A DNA stretch of 64,000 nucleotides from Pseudomonadota bacterium. GTDB lineage: Bacteria; Pseudomonadota; Gammaproteobacteria; Xanthomonadales; Xanthomonadaceae. The notes below the pieces were generated by a model, which was given only the letters and a program-made list of their open reading frames with translations, made no database searches and was not told the DNA's origin. Numbering within the stretch: position 1 is the first letter of the stretch; each line of letters opens with the position of its first letter. Location: positions 62,001 through 126,000 of the forward strand of contig JAFECB010000015.1 in assembly GCA_018242365.1 (NCBI GenBank), in the 5' to 3' direction. A program made the translations under genes and the position numbers. Shown piece after piece: positions 33,561-44,292 of this stretch.

Positions 33561-36311
33561 CTAATGCGCCTGATCCCAATTATCGCCGACACCACTGTCC
33601 ACCACCAGCGGCACCCGCAGATTCGCCGCGCCCGCCATCAGTGTCGGCACCGTTTCCAACAACGTCGGGACGAAGCCTTCATCGACCTCGAACACCAGTT
33701 CGTCGTGCACCTGCAGGATCATCAGCGCCTGTGCTCGATGCGCTGCCAGCCAGCCGTCCACTGCGACCATCGCGCGCTTGATGATGTCGGCGGCGGTGCC
33801 CTGCATTGGCGCATTGATCGCGGCACGTTCCGCGCCGGCGCGCTGGGCGGCGTTCTTGGAATGGATGTAGTCCAGCGTCAGTCGGCGGCCGAACACGGTC
33901 TCCACAAAGCCGCGGTCGCGCGCCTGCTGGCGGGTGCGTTCCATGTAGTCGCGTACGCCGGGATAGCGACTGAAATAAAGCGCGATGTAATCCTGCGCCT
34001 CGCCACGGCCGATGCCGAGTTGCCGTGCAAGCCCGAACGCGCCCATGCCGTAGATCAGGCCGAAATTGATCGCCTTGGCGGCGCGACGCTCGCTCGAGGT
34101 CACGTCCTCGATGGCTTTGCCAAGCACCTCGGCGGCGGTGGCGCGGTGGATGTCGGCACCTTGTTCGAACGCACGCAGCAGGGCCGGGTCTTCCGACAGG
34201 TGGGCCATGATCCGCAGCTCGATCTGTGAATAGTCGCAAGCCACCAATTTGCGTCCCGGCGGGGCGATGAAGGCGGTGCGGATACGCCGGCCGTCCTCGC
34301 TGCGGGTGGGGATGTTCTGCAGGTTGGGATCGGTGGACGACAAGCGCCCGGTGGCGGCACCGGCCTGATGGTAGCTGGTGTGGACGCGCCCGGTCGCCGG
34401 ATTGACCATCTCCGGCAACTTGTCGGTGTAGGTGCTGCGCAGCTTGGCGAGGCCTCGATACTCGAGGATCACGCGTGGCAATTCATGCTGGTCGGCAATG
34501 GCCTCCAGCGCCTCCTCGTTGGTCGACGGCGCGCCACCCGGCGTCTTCACCAGTGCCGGCAATTTCAGTTCGTCGAACAGCAGCGCACCCAGTTGCTTGG
34601 GCGAATCGAGGTTGAAGCTGCGCCCGGCGAGGTCGGTGGCTTTCTGCTGTGCGGCCAGCATCCGCCGCGCCAGATCGGCCGACTGCCGGCGCAGTTCCGT
34701 CGTATCGATCAGCACGCCGTTCTCCTCTACCCGTGCCAGCACCGGCACCAACGGCATCTCGATCTCGCGATACACCGACAGCAGCGACGGCTCCGCCTCG
34801 AGCTGTGGCAGCAGGACGCGATGCAGGCGCAGGGTGATATCGGCGTCCTCGGCGGCGTAGCGGGTGGCAGCGTCGATCGCGACCTGCGAGAACGGGATCG
34901 CCTTGGCGCCCTTGCCGGCCACGTCTTCGTACTTGATGGTGTCGTAGCCGAGATGGCGCTTGGCCAGGGTATCCATATCGTGGCGGGCGATGCCGGCGCT
35001 CAACACGAAGCTCTCGAGCATCGTGTCGTCGGCATAGCCCTGCACGTCGACGCCGTGCCGGCGCAGCACATGCAGGTCGTACTTGCCGTGCTGGCCAAGC
35101 TTGCGCTTGTCCGGGTCAGCCAGCAGCGGGCGCAGCGCGTCCAGCACCGACGCGCGCGGCAACTGCGCGGGTGCGCCGGGGACATCGTGGACCAGTGGGA
35201 TGTAACAGGCGCTACCCGGTTCGACGCTGAAACTCAGGCCGACCAGGCGCGCACGCTGCGGGTCCAGCGAATCGGTCTCACTGTCGAAGGCGAATTCATC
35301 GGCGGCCCCGAGCTTCACGACCCACGCCTGCAATTGCGCCTCGGTGAGCACGGTTTGGTAGTCGCCCGGTGCGGCCAATACCGGATCGATGGCAGATGCA
35401 GGCGCAGCAGCCACTCCAACCACTGCCGCACCGCCTGCTGTCGGTGTTGCCGAGTCTGCCTCCAGCTCCTTCAGCGCCTGGTTCAAGCCGTAACGGGTGT
35501 ACAAACCACGCAACACCTCGATGTCACGCCCGCGCTGGGCAAGATCGGACGGGCCAAGCTCCAGCGCCACATCGGTCTTGATCGTGGTCAGCGTGCGGTT
35601 CAGCGGCAGGCGCGGCAAGGCTTCACGCAGGTTCTCGCCGATCTTGCCGCCGATCTTGCCGGCGTGTTCGATCACCCCATCCAGCGTGCCGTATTCGTCC
35701 AGCCACTTGGCCGCGGTCTTCGGCCCGCATTTGTGCACGCCCGGGATGTTGTCGATGGCATCGCCCATCAGCGCCAGGTAATCGATGATCTGGTCGGCGC
35801 GCACGCCGAATTTGTCGATCACCGCCGCATCCGAATCCAGCCGGCTGCCGCTCATCGTGTTCACCAGCACAACGTGCGGACGCACCAGCTGGGCCATGTC
35901 CTTGTCGCCACTGGAGACGGTGACCTCGATCCCCTCCGCAGCGCCCTGCAAGGCCAGCGTGCCGATCACGTCATCGGCCTCCACGCCCGGCACGCGAAGG
36001 ATCGGGATACCCAATGCCGACACGATTTCCAGAATGGGCTCAACCTGCACGCGCAGGTCGTCCGGCATCGGCGCACGGTTGGCCTTGTAGTCCGGGTACA
36101 GGTCATCGCGGAAGGTCGGGCCCGGCGCATCCATCACCAGCGCGATGTGCTCCGGTTTTTCCTTGAGGTGCCCACGCAGCATGTTGAGCATGCCGAACAT
36201 CGCGCCGGTGGGGAATCCGTCGGGCGCGGTGAGCTCACGACCCTGCACCTTGATGGCGTGGTAGGCGCGATACAGGTAGTTGTAACCGTCGATCAGGATG
36301 AGGCGTGGCAT
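33561..36311 (-). CDS. polA: DNA polymerase I
   Basis: A 916-residue three-domain polymerase. The 5' nuclease (1-290) has LIDGYNYLYRAYHAI, SGDKDMAQLVRP and the GPKTAAKWL helix-hairpin-helix. The 3'-5' exonuclease begins FAFDSETDSLDPQ, keeping the D-x-E metal site, so proofreading should be active. The polymerase has VACDYSQIELRIMAHLSED, the O-helix RRAAKAINFGLIYGMGAFGL and LQVHDELVFEV. Length is normal. It is divergent from the ABC exporter gene across 61 bp. Confidence 0.98.
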   Translation of the reverse strand: MPRLILIDGYNYLYRAYHAIKVQGRELTAPDGFPTGAMFGMLNMLRGHLKEKPEHIALVMDAPGPTFRDDLYPDYKANRAPMPDDLRVQVEPILEIVSALGIPILRVPGVEADDVIGTLALQGAAEGIEVTVSSGDKDMAQLVRPHVVLVNTMSGSRLDSDAAVIDKFGVRADQIIDYLALMGDAIDNIPGVHKCGPKTAAKWLDEYGTLDGVIEHAGKIGGKIGENLREALPRLPLNRTLTTIKTDVALELGPSDLAQRGRDIEVLRGLYTRYGLNQALKELEADSATPTAGGAAVVGVAAAPASAIDPVLAAPGDYQTVLTEAQLQAWVVKLGAADEFAFDSETDSLDPQRARLVGLSFSVEPGSACYIPLVHDVPGAPAQLPRASVLDALRPLLADPDKRKLGQHGKYDLHVLRRHGVDVQGYADDTMLESFVLSAGIARHDMDTLAKRHLGYDTIKYEDVAGKGAKAIPFSQVAIDAATRYAAEDADITLRLHRVLLPQLEAEPSLLSVYREIEMPLVPVLARVEENGVLIDTTELRRQSADLARRMLAAQQKATDLAGRSFNLDSPKQLGALLFDELKLPALVKTPGGAPSTNEEALEAIADQHELPRVILEYRGLAKLRSTYTDKLPEMVNPATGRVHTSYHQAGAATGRLSSTDPNLQNIPTRSEDGRRIRTAFIAPPGRKLVACDYSQIELRIMAHLSEDPALLRAFEQGADIHRATAAEVLGKAIEDVTSSERRAAKAINFGLIYGMGAFGLARQLGIGRGEAQDYIALYFSRYPGVRDYMERTRQQARDRGFVETVFGRRLTLDYIHSKNAAQRAGAERAAINAPMQGTAADIIKRAMVAVDGWLAAHRAQALMILQVHDELVFEVDEGFVPTLLETVPTLMAGAANLRVPLVVDSGVGDNWDQAH

Positions 36312-36372
36312 GCGCGGATTCTACGCGTAGCGACGCTGGCAGAATGTCCGCGTCCTGCCTTGGAAGCACGCC

Positions 36373-38208
<1,836 letters not shown>

Positions 38209-38279
38209 TGCACGGGCTTCGCCATCACGCTTGCCATCACGAGGCATTCCCCGCGAATCGCGCATACTGCGCCTCCCCC

Positions 38280-38582
38280 ATGCACACCACCGCCATGCGC
38301 CTTGCAATCACATCGATCCTGGCACTCGCCCTGTCCGCCTGTGCAAGCGTCACGCCCGAACCTGCGCCATCGATCCCGGAGGCTGCAGTCCCGGCCACCC
38401 ACACCGAAGCCAATGGCGACGTGATCACCGAGTATCGGCTGGGCGGACAGCTGAAGATGATCAAGGTGGTGCCGTTCCGTGGCGTCACCTATTACATCTA
38501 CGACCGCAATGGCGACGGCGTGGTCGACGGGCGCGATGGCAACACTGGCCCGCTGGTGTATTTCCGGTTGTTCAGCTGGTAA
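38280..38582 (+). CDS. DUF2782-family lipoprotein
   Basis: A 100-residue protein with a lipobox (LALALSAC) and a DUF2782 domain: NGDVITEYRLGGQLKMIKVV, then RGVTYYIYDRNGDGVVDGRDG. The DRNGDGVVDGRD loop resembles a calcium-binding EF-hand/dockerin loop. Starts at 38280 (MHTTAM) and 38295 (MRLAIT) are both possible; the second gives a cleaner signal peptide. Its position next to uvrD and polA is shared with related genomes as far as I recall. Function unknown. Confidence 0.88.
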   Translation: MHTTAMRLAITSILALALSACASVTPEPAPSIPEAAVPATHTEANGDVITEYRLGGQLKMIKVVPFRGVTYYIYDRNGDGVVDGRDGNTGPLVYFRLFSW

Positions 38583-38591
38583 GCCGCGCGA

Positions 38592-40775
38592 CTACGCCGG
38601 CACCAGGTTCGCCGAGGCCAGCTTCAGCCACTTGCTGCCGACCGCCTCGAAGTTCACCTGCACGTTGATGTAGCGGCCATCGCCGACGAAATCGAGGACG
38701 GTGCCGCGGCCGTAGCTGGGATGGATCACGTCCTGTCCGATCCGCAACGCGGGCGTGTCCAGCGCTGCATGGCCGGCATTGCGCGGCGGCGGTGTGAACC
38801 CACCGCGTGCAAACGGTGCCGCTTGCGGCTTCGGGCGCACCTCGCGCAGCAGGGACTTGGGAATCTCGCGCAGGAAGCGCGACGGGATGCCGTACAGGTC
38901 GCTGCCGTGGATGCGTCGGCATTCGGCGTGTGCAAGCACCAGTTGCTCACGCGCACGGGTGATGCCGACGTAGGCAAGGCGGCGTTCCTCGGCCATCCGC
39001 CCCGGCTCCTCGGCGCTGCGCGAATTCGGGAACAGGCCCTCTTCCAGCCCGACCAGGAACACCAGCGGAAACTCCAGGCCCTTGGCGCTGTGCAGGGTCA
39101 TCAGCTGCACGCCGTCTTCGCCCGCCTGCGCCTGGCCTTCACCGGCTTCCAGCGCCGCATAGGCGAGGAAGGCGATCAACTCCGGCATCGCCGCCGCGTC
39201 TTCCTCGTCACCACGCACGAAGCGGCTGGCCACCGAGACCAGTTCGTCGAGGTTGTCGGTGCGCGAATCGACCTGTCCGCGCGATTCCTTGTCGTAGTGC
39301 ACGCGCAGGCCGGAGCGGGTGAGGACGTGGTCGATCTTCTCGGCCAGCGGCATCGCCTGTGTTTCATTGGCCAAGGTGTCGATCAAGGCGACAAACCCGG
39401 CAAGCGCATTGCGCGCGCGTACCGTCAGCATGCCTTGCGCGCACAGCCGCTGCGCCGAACGCCACAGGGATTCCGCGTGGCTGCGCGCACCGCGCCGCAC
39501 GTCGTCGAGGGTGCGTTCGCCGATGCCGCGGGCGGGCGTGTTGACCGCACGCTCGAAGGCGGCGTCATCGTCACGGTTGGCGAGCAGGCGCAGATAGGCC
39601 AGGGCGTCCTTGACTTCGGCACGCTCGAAGAAGCGCACACCGCCGTAGACCCGATAGGGCACCTGGCGCGCCACCAGCACTTCTTCGAAAGCACGCGACT
39701 GTGCATTGCTGCGATAGAGGATCGCGGCATCGCCATTGCTGCCACCCTCGCGCACCCACTGGGCGATGCGGTCGACCACATACTCGGCCTCGTCGATCTC
39801 GCTGTAGGCGGCGAACAGGTCGATCGGCGCGCCTTCGCCGGAATCGGTCCACAGTTTCTTGCCGAGGCGATCGCTGTTGTGGGCGATCACCGCATTGGCG
39901 GCATCGAGAATCGTGCCGGTGGACCGGTAGTTCTGCTCCAGCCGGATCGTGCGCGCGCCGGGGAAATCCTTCAGGAAGCGCTGCACGTTCTCGACCTTGG
40001 CGCCGCGCCAGCCGTAGATCGCCTGGTCGTCGTCACCGACCACGAACACCTGACCGGTGTCGCCGGCCAACAGCCGCACGAAGCCGTATTGCACCGCATT
40101 GGTGTCCTGGAATTCGTCGACCAGTAGTTGGCCGAAGCGATGCCGGTAATGCGCCAGCAGGGCGGCGTTGTCGCGCAGCACTTCATGTGCACGCAGCAGC
40201 AGTTCGGCGAAATCCACCAGGCCGGCGCGCTCGCAGCGTTCCTGATAGGCCGCGTAGGCGCGCAGCAGCACGTCGCTCCATTCGTCGCCCTGCGGCTGGA
40301 TGTGCTGTGGCCGCCGGCCTTCGTCCTTCTGCGCGTTGATCCACCAGGCGATCTGGCGCGGCGGATAGCGGCCCTCGTCAAGCTCCAGTTGCTTGGCGAC
40401 GCGCTTGACCAGCCGCAGCTGGTCATCCGAATCGAGGATCTGGAAGCCTTCCGGCAGCTTCGCTTCCTGCCAGTGCAGGCGAAGCAGGCGGTGGGCGAGG
40501 CCATGGAAGGTGCCGATCCACGCGCCACGCGGCGCGTCGCCCAGTTGCGCGGCGATCCGCGCGCGCATCTCGCCGGCGGCCTTGTTGGTGAAGGTGACGG
40601 CCAGGATCCCGTGCATCGGCACGCCCACCACTTCGTGCAACCAGGCGATGCGGTGGGTGAGTACGCGGGTCTTGCCGCTGCCCGCGCCGGCCAGCACCAG
40701 CAGGTGGCCGGGCCCGGCGCAAACGGCCTCGCGCTGGGCCGGGTTCAGCCCGTCGAGGAGGTGGGTGACATCCAT
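38592..40775 (-). CDS. uvrD: DNA helicase II
   Basis: A 727-residue superfamily 1A helicase for nucleotide-excision and mismatch repair. It shows LNPAQREAV (Q-motif), Walker A LAGAGSGKTRVLTHR, the DEFQDTNAVQY box, FVVGDDDQAIYGWRGA, LEQNYRSTGTILDAAN, LMTLHSAKGLEFPLVFLVGLEEG and AEERRLAYVGITRAREQL. The C-terminal Tudor-like segment (VIHPSYGRGTVLDFVGDG) that contacts RNA polymerase is present. It converges with the DUF2782 gene with a 9-bp gap. Confidence 0.97.
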   Translation of the reverse strand: MDVTHLLDGLNPAQREAVCAGPGHLLVLAGAGSGKTRVLTHRIAWLHEVVGVPMHGILAVTFTNKAAGEMRARIAAQLGDAPRGAWIGTFHGLAHRLLRLHWQEAKLPEGFQILDSDDQLRLVKRVAKQLELDEGRYPPRQIAWWINAQKDEGRRPQHIQPQGDEWSDVLLRAYAAYQERCERAGLVDFAELLLRAHEVLRDNAALLAHYRHRFGQLLVDEFQDTNAVQYGFVRLLAGDTGQVFVVGDDDQAIYGWRGAKVENVQRFLKDFPGARTIRLEQNYRSTGTILDAANAVIAHNSDRLGKKLWTDSGEGAPIDLFAAYSEIDEAEYVVDRIAQWVREGGSNGDAAILYRSNAQSRAFEEVLVARQVPYRVYGGVRFFERAEVKDALAYLRLLANRDDDAAFERAVNTPARGIGERTLDDVRRGARSHAESLWRSAQRLCAQGMLTVRARNALAGFVALIDTLANETQAMPLAEKIDHVLTRSGLRVHYDKESRGQVDSRTDNLDELVSVASRFVRGDEEDAAAMPELIAFLAYAALEAGEGQAQAGEDGVQLMTLHSAKGLEFPLVFLVGLEEGLFPNSRSAEEPGRMAEERRLAYVGITRAREQLVLAHAECRRIHGSDLYGIPSRFLREIPKSLLREVRPKPQAAPFARGGFTPPPRNAGHAALDTPALRIGQDVIHPSYGRGTVLDFVGDGRYINVQVNFEAVGSKWLKLASANLVPA

Positions 40776-40809
40776 GCCGCCATTGTACGGATCGATACTG
40801 ATGGCCCGA

Positions 40810-40936
40810 ACAACTCCATCCTGGAGTTGTCAGCCCACGCCGAGCCCGGCACTGGCCCGGACTCGGCTCACACGAATCAAACGCGTGTGCGTTTGATTCG
40901 TGGCCAGCCATCCATGGCTGGCAGGAACTCAGGTTC
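40810..40936. repeat. Array of four to five adjacent hairpins between two leftward genes
   Basis: Hairpins occupy nearly the whole gap: ACAACTCCA/TGGAGTTGT (40810-40830); an 11-bp stem with one mismatch, GCCGAGCCCGG/CCGGACTCGGC (40839-40867); a perfect 14-bp stem CACGAATCAAACGC/GCGTTTGATTCGTG (40871-40902); GCCAGCCA/TGGCTGGC (40903-40922); and GAAC/GTTC (40925-40936). A 10-bp direct repeat AACAACTCCA lies at 40809-40818 and 40941-40950. Confidence 0.85.
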
Positions 40937-43432
40937 TTACAACAACTCCACCGTCCCGGCGCGGCCATCGACACGCACGCGCTGGCCGTCGGTCAGCAGG
41001 TTCATGGCCTGGCGCACGCCCATCACCGCCGGCAGGCCCAGCTCGCGCGCGGTCACCGCGCCATGCGACAGCGGCCCACCGCTTTCGGTGATGACCCCGC
41101 GCGCCCGGTAGAACAGCGGCGTCCACGCCGGGTTGGTGGTGCGCGCGACCAGGATCGCGTCTTTCGGGAATTTCGGGAAATCCTCCGGGCTGCGCACCAC
41201 GAACACCTCGCCTTCAACGCTGCCCGGGCTGCCGCCCAAGCCCTTGAGCACATGCGCGCCCGCGTCGATCACCGAGTCCATCTCGCCGTACACCCAGTCG
41301 GGCGTGCGCGCGCAGGCGGCGAGGTAGCCGGCCTTGTGGGTGGCGGCGGCCGGCGTGATCGGCGTCAAGTCACCGCTGGTCAGCGCCTTGTCGAGAATTT
41401 CCAGCGGCACGAAGTACACATCCATCGGCTCGGCCAGCACGCCGCGCTCGACCAACTGCGCGCCGATGGCCTTGAGCCCGCGTCGGAACGGCAGGTGCAG
41501 GCGCGTGGTCTGGTAATGCTCCAGATCGTCCAGCGCGGTGTAGGTACGGGCGAGGCGGATCACCTCGCGTACCAGGTAGCGCAGGTCATCCGGCGCGTGG
41601 CTCAACACCCGATGCTCCATTTCCAGCTGCGCCGCACGCTGCGCATGCTCGCCACGGCCATGCTGCGGTTCGGACTGCGCGATCAGGATGCGCAGCTGGT
41701 CCAGCACCACGGTCGGTGCTTCCAGCCAAGTCGGGTGATAGGCATCGAAATCCAGTTCGCGATGGCCGTGGCGAGACAGGAAGGCCGCGAACTCGGCGGC
41801 GAACTCCGGATGCTGCGGCAGTTGCTCCAGCAGCACGGTACTGTCGACTTCGGCAAATGCCGTCGCCAGCGCCGCATCCCGACGGGCGCAGCGCGACAAC
41901 GCCCACAGCTCGGCGTTGACCTGCCCGGTCTTGGTGTCGGTCTGCGCCATCAGTCGGTCGAACACCTGCCGCGCTTCATCCTCCGGCAAGGCCAGGCGCA
42001 GCATCGACAGCAGCGCCCCGTACAGGGTGGCTTGGGTCAATGAGATGGCGATATTGGGCAGGAAATAGCGCGAGCCCAGCGCATTGATGCGCAGCACGTA
42101 ATCCCACAGCTGCGCCAGCGAGCGGCCTTCCAGCGGCTCCTGCATCAGTGCCCCGATGCCGAGCAGGTAGGTGTCGAGGTCGCGCATCCAGCGCACCGGC
42201 AACTCCTGCACCCAACCGAAGCGCTCGGCGATCTCCGGCAGCGCCGCGCGGATCGCGTCGACGTCGCGCAGCATCTTCACCGGCGTGCGCCCGCGGTACA
42301 GTTCGACCGCGTTCTGGTTGCCGTAGATGTAGTAATCGCGCATCGCGAACCACTTGTCGCCGAATGGCGGCAGGCCCATCAGCTGGAAGCTGTAGTTGAG
42401 CGAAGCATGGAAGCCGGCTTCGCACAGGTCCCACGTCAATGGCGTGATCGGATTGGGGAAACGCTCGGCGGATTCATCGCGGGTCCAGCGCGCGGGGATG
42501 CGGGTGACGGCGCGCGATTGCAGCAGGAACAGCTGGCCGCCCTGCCAGGCCCATTCGATGTCCTGCGGGAAGCCGAAATGGGTTTCCGCCGCCAGCGCCA
42601 GTTGCGCGACCGCCTTGCGCTGGTCCGGATCGAGCGCGGCGCGGGTGGCGCTTTCCGCATCCAGTTCCACTTCGTGGGTGCCGCCGGATTCGCTGTCCAC
42701 CAAGGCGATGGGTTTTTCCACCACCACACTCTCGACCTCGGCCAGATCGCCGCGTCGCACCCGGTACTCGTCCACCGGCGCTTCACCACCGACCACGCTC
42801 TCGCCAAGGCCGAAGGCTGCATTGATCAACACCTGATCGAGCGCACCGCGCACCGGGTCGATGGAGAATGCCACCCCGGCCGCTTCATCCGCACCGACGC
42901 GCACCATCTTCTGCACCACCACCGCCATCGCCGCGGTCAGGTGATCCAGGCCGAGGCGTTCGCGGTAGGGCAAGACGTGCGCGTTCCACAGCGAGGCATA
43001 GCACCGGCGGATGGCCTCGAGGACAGCGTCGACGCCGCGCACGCCCAGCAGGGTGTCGTGCTGGCCGGCGAAGGCGGCACCGGGCAAGTCTTCCAACGTG
43101 CCGGAAGAGCGCACTGCGACCGGACCGTCCAGCAATCCCAGCTCGGTCATGTGCGTGTGCAATGCATCGCCCAACGCATCCGGCAATGGCTGCGCGAGAA
43201 TCAGCGCCTGGATCCTTGTACTGCGGGCGGCGTGATCGAACGCAGCATCCGTCAACACAGCTCGGATCGGTGCACGCAAGGGTTCGACGAAGGCCCGGTA
43301 GACCGCGCTGCCGACGATCAATCCCGGCGGCACCGGCAGATGCGCCGCGGCCTGCGCAAGGTTCGCGCCCTTGCCGCCGCTGGTGGCCAGCTCGCGTGCT
43401 TGCGGGTCGGTGAATGCAAACAGTTCGATCAC
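40937..43432 (-). CDS. PEP synthase / rifampicin-phosphotransferase-like enzyme
   Basis: An 831-residue protein with an N-terminal ATP-grasp (PPDK_N) domain ([49 protein letters not shown]), a central domain beginning NPITPLTWDLCEAGFH like the substrate domain of rifampicin phosphotransferases, and a C-terminal swivelling domain with the phosphohistidine in GGPLSHGAVTARELGLPAVMG. Such enzymes transfer phosphate via His from ATP. The acceptor is unknown. The GTG start overlaps the PAP2 stop (GTGA), and the PAP2 gene in turn overlaps the acyltransferase gene, so a lipid-related acceptor is an attractive guess. Confidence 0.88.
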   Translation of the reverse strand: MIELFAFTDPQARELATSGGKGANLAQAAAHLPVPPGLIVGSAVYRAFVEPLRAPIRAVLTDAAFDHAARSTRIQALILAQPLPDALGDALHTHMTELGLLDGPVAVRSSGTLEDLPGAAFAGQHDTLLGVRGVDAVLEAIRRCYASLWNAHVLPYRERLGLDHLTAAMAVVVQKMVRVGADEAAGVAFSIDPVRGALDQVLINAAFGLGESVVGGEAPVDEYRVRRGDLAEVESVVVEKPIALVDSESGGTHEVELDAESATRAALDPDQRKAVAQLALAAETHFGFPQDIEWAWQGGQLFLLQSRAVTRIPARWTRDESAERFPNPITPLTWDLCEAGFHASLNYSFQLMGLPPFGDKWFAMRDYYIYGNQNAVELYRGRTPVKMLRDVDAIRAALPEIAERFGWVQELPVRWMRDLDTYLLGIGALMQEPLEGRSLAQLWDYVLRINALGSRYFLPNIAISLTQATLYGALLSMLRLALPEDEARQVFDRLMAQTDTKTGQVNAELWALSRCARRDAALATAFAEVDSTVLLEQLPQHPEFAAEFAAFLSRHGHRELDFDAYHPTWLEAPTVVLDQLRILIAQSEPQHGRGEHAQRAAQLEMEHRVLSHAPDDLRYLVREVIRLARTYTALDDLEHYQTTRLHLPFRRGLKAIGAQLVERGVLAEPMDVYFVPLEILDKALTSGDLTPITPAAATHKAGYLAACARTPDWVYGEMDSVIDAGAHVLKGLGGSPGSVEGEVFVVRSPEDFPKFPKDAILVARTTNPAWTPLFYRARGVITESGGPLSHGAVTARELGLPAVMGVRQAMNLLTDGQRVRVDGRAGTVELL

Positions 43433-44292
43433 GCGTCAATTTCCTTTCGATAACGTCGGATAAAGGCCAGTACCAGCGCAGCCAGCAGCAAGCCGGCCAG
43501 CACATCGATGCCGTAGTGGTAGCGCAGATAGACGGTGGCGAGCACCAAGGCCGCGACCACCGGCGTCAGCAGCAGGGCGATGCGCCGATGGCCGCCCAGC
43601 GCGAAGAAGCCCAGCACGTACACGCCGATGCCACTGTGCAGGCTGGGAAACACGTCCATGCCGGTGATGCCTGCCGCGACCACCTTGGTCAGCATCGCGG
43701 TCATCGCGCCGCCTTGGACGGGGTAGGAGAACAGTTCGGGGAACGCCGCATACGGCCCGCTGGCCGGCACCAGCAGATAGCCGCTGAAGCCGATCAGGTA
43801 CATTGTCGTGAGGCCGAGAAAGAACGCGCGCGCCTCGCCCTCATGGCGGCGCTTGGCGAAGCCGATCACCGGCAGCAGGACCAGAAAATAGAACAGGAAG
43901 TAGCCGGTGCTGAGCAGCTCCGACAGCCATGGTCGCTGCCATGACAGCAGATGTTCGGTCAGGCTCGCCCCGCCCCAGAGCGTGCGATCCAGCGCCAGCA
44001 AGCTGGCGTCGGCGCGGTGGGTGATGAAGACGGTGGCAATCCCCTTGAGCAGCGGGAAGATCAGCCAGCACGCGACGAACTGCAACAAGCCGCGATAGCT
44101 TGCCCACATACTGCCTGCCGGCGATGCGGTCGCCAGCAGCAGGGCCAACCACGCACCACCGCCAAGGAACGTGGCAGTGCGCAGGGTCGGATCACCCATC
44201 CGTACGGCACCGATACCGCCCAGCACCAGAATCAGCAGCAGTTGCGCGCAGAACGCCCAGCCGATCCAGCGTTCGAGCTTCATCATCGTCAT
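43429..44292 (-). CDS. PAP2-superfamily membrane enzyme, Aur1-like
   Basis: A 287-residue membrane protein with six or more hydrophobic segments. The active-site pattern is GMDVFPSLHSGIGVYVLGF and YLRYHYGIDVLAG, giving the PSLHS and H..D residues of the inositol-phosphotransferase (Aur1/Ipt1-like) branch of PAP2 enzymes. It could be a lipid phosphatase or head-group transferase. The ATG at 44292 (MTMMKLERW) overlaps the acyltransferase stop (ATGA); a much longer in-frame upstream extension is antiparallel to nothing credible and was discarded. Confidence 0.88.
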   Translation of the reverse strand: MTMMKLERWIGWAFCAQLLLILVLGGIGAVRMGDPTLRTATFLGGGAWLALLLATASPAGSMWASYRGLLQFVACWLIFPLLKGIATVFITHRADASLLALDRTLWGGASLTEHLLSWQRPWLSELLSTGYFLFYFLVLLPVIGFAKRRHEGEARAFFLGLTTMYLIGFSGYLLVPASGPYAAFPELFSYPVQGGAMTAMLTKVVAAGITGMDVFPSLHSGIGVYVLGFFALGGHRRIALLLTPVVAALVLATVYLRYHYGIDVLAGLLLAALVLAFIRRYRKEIDA

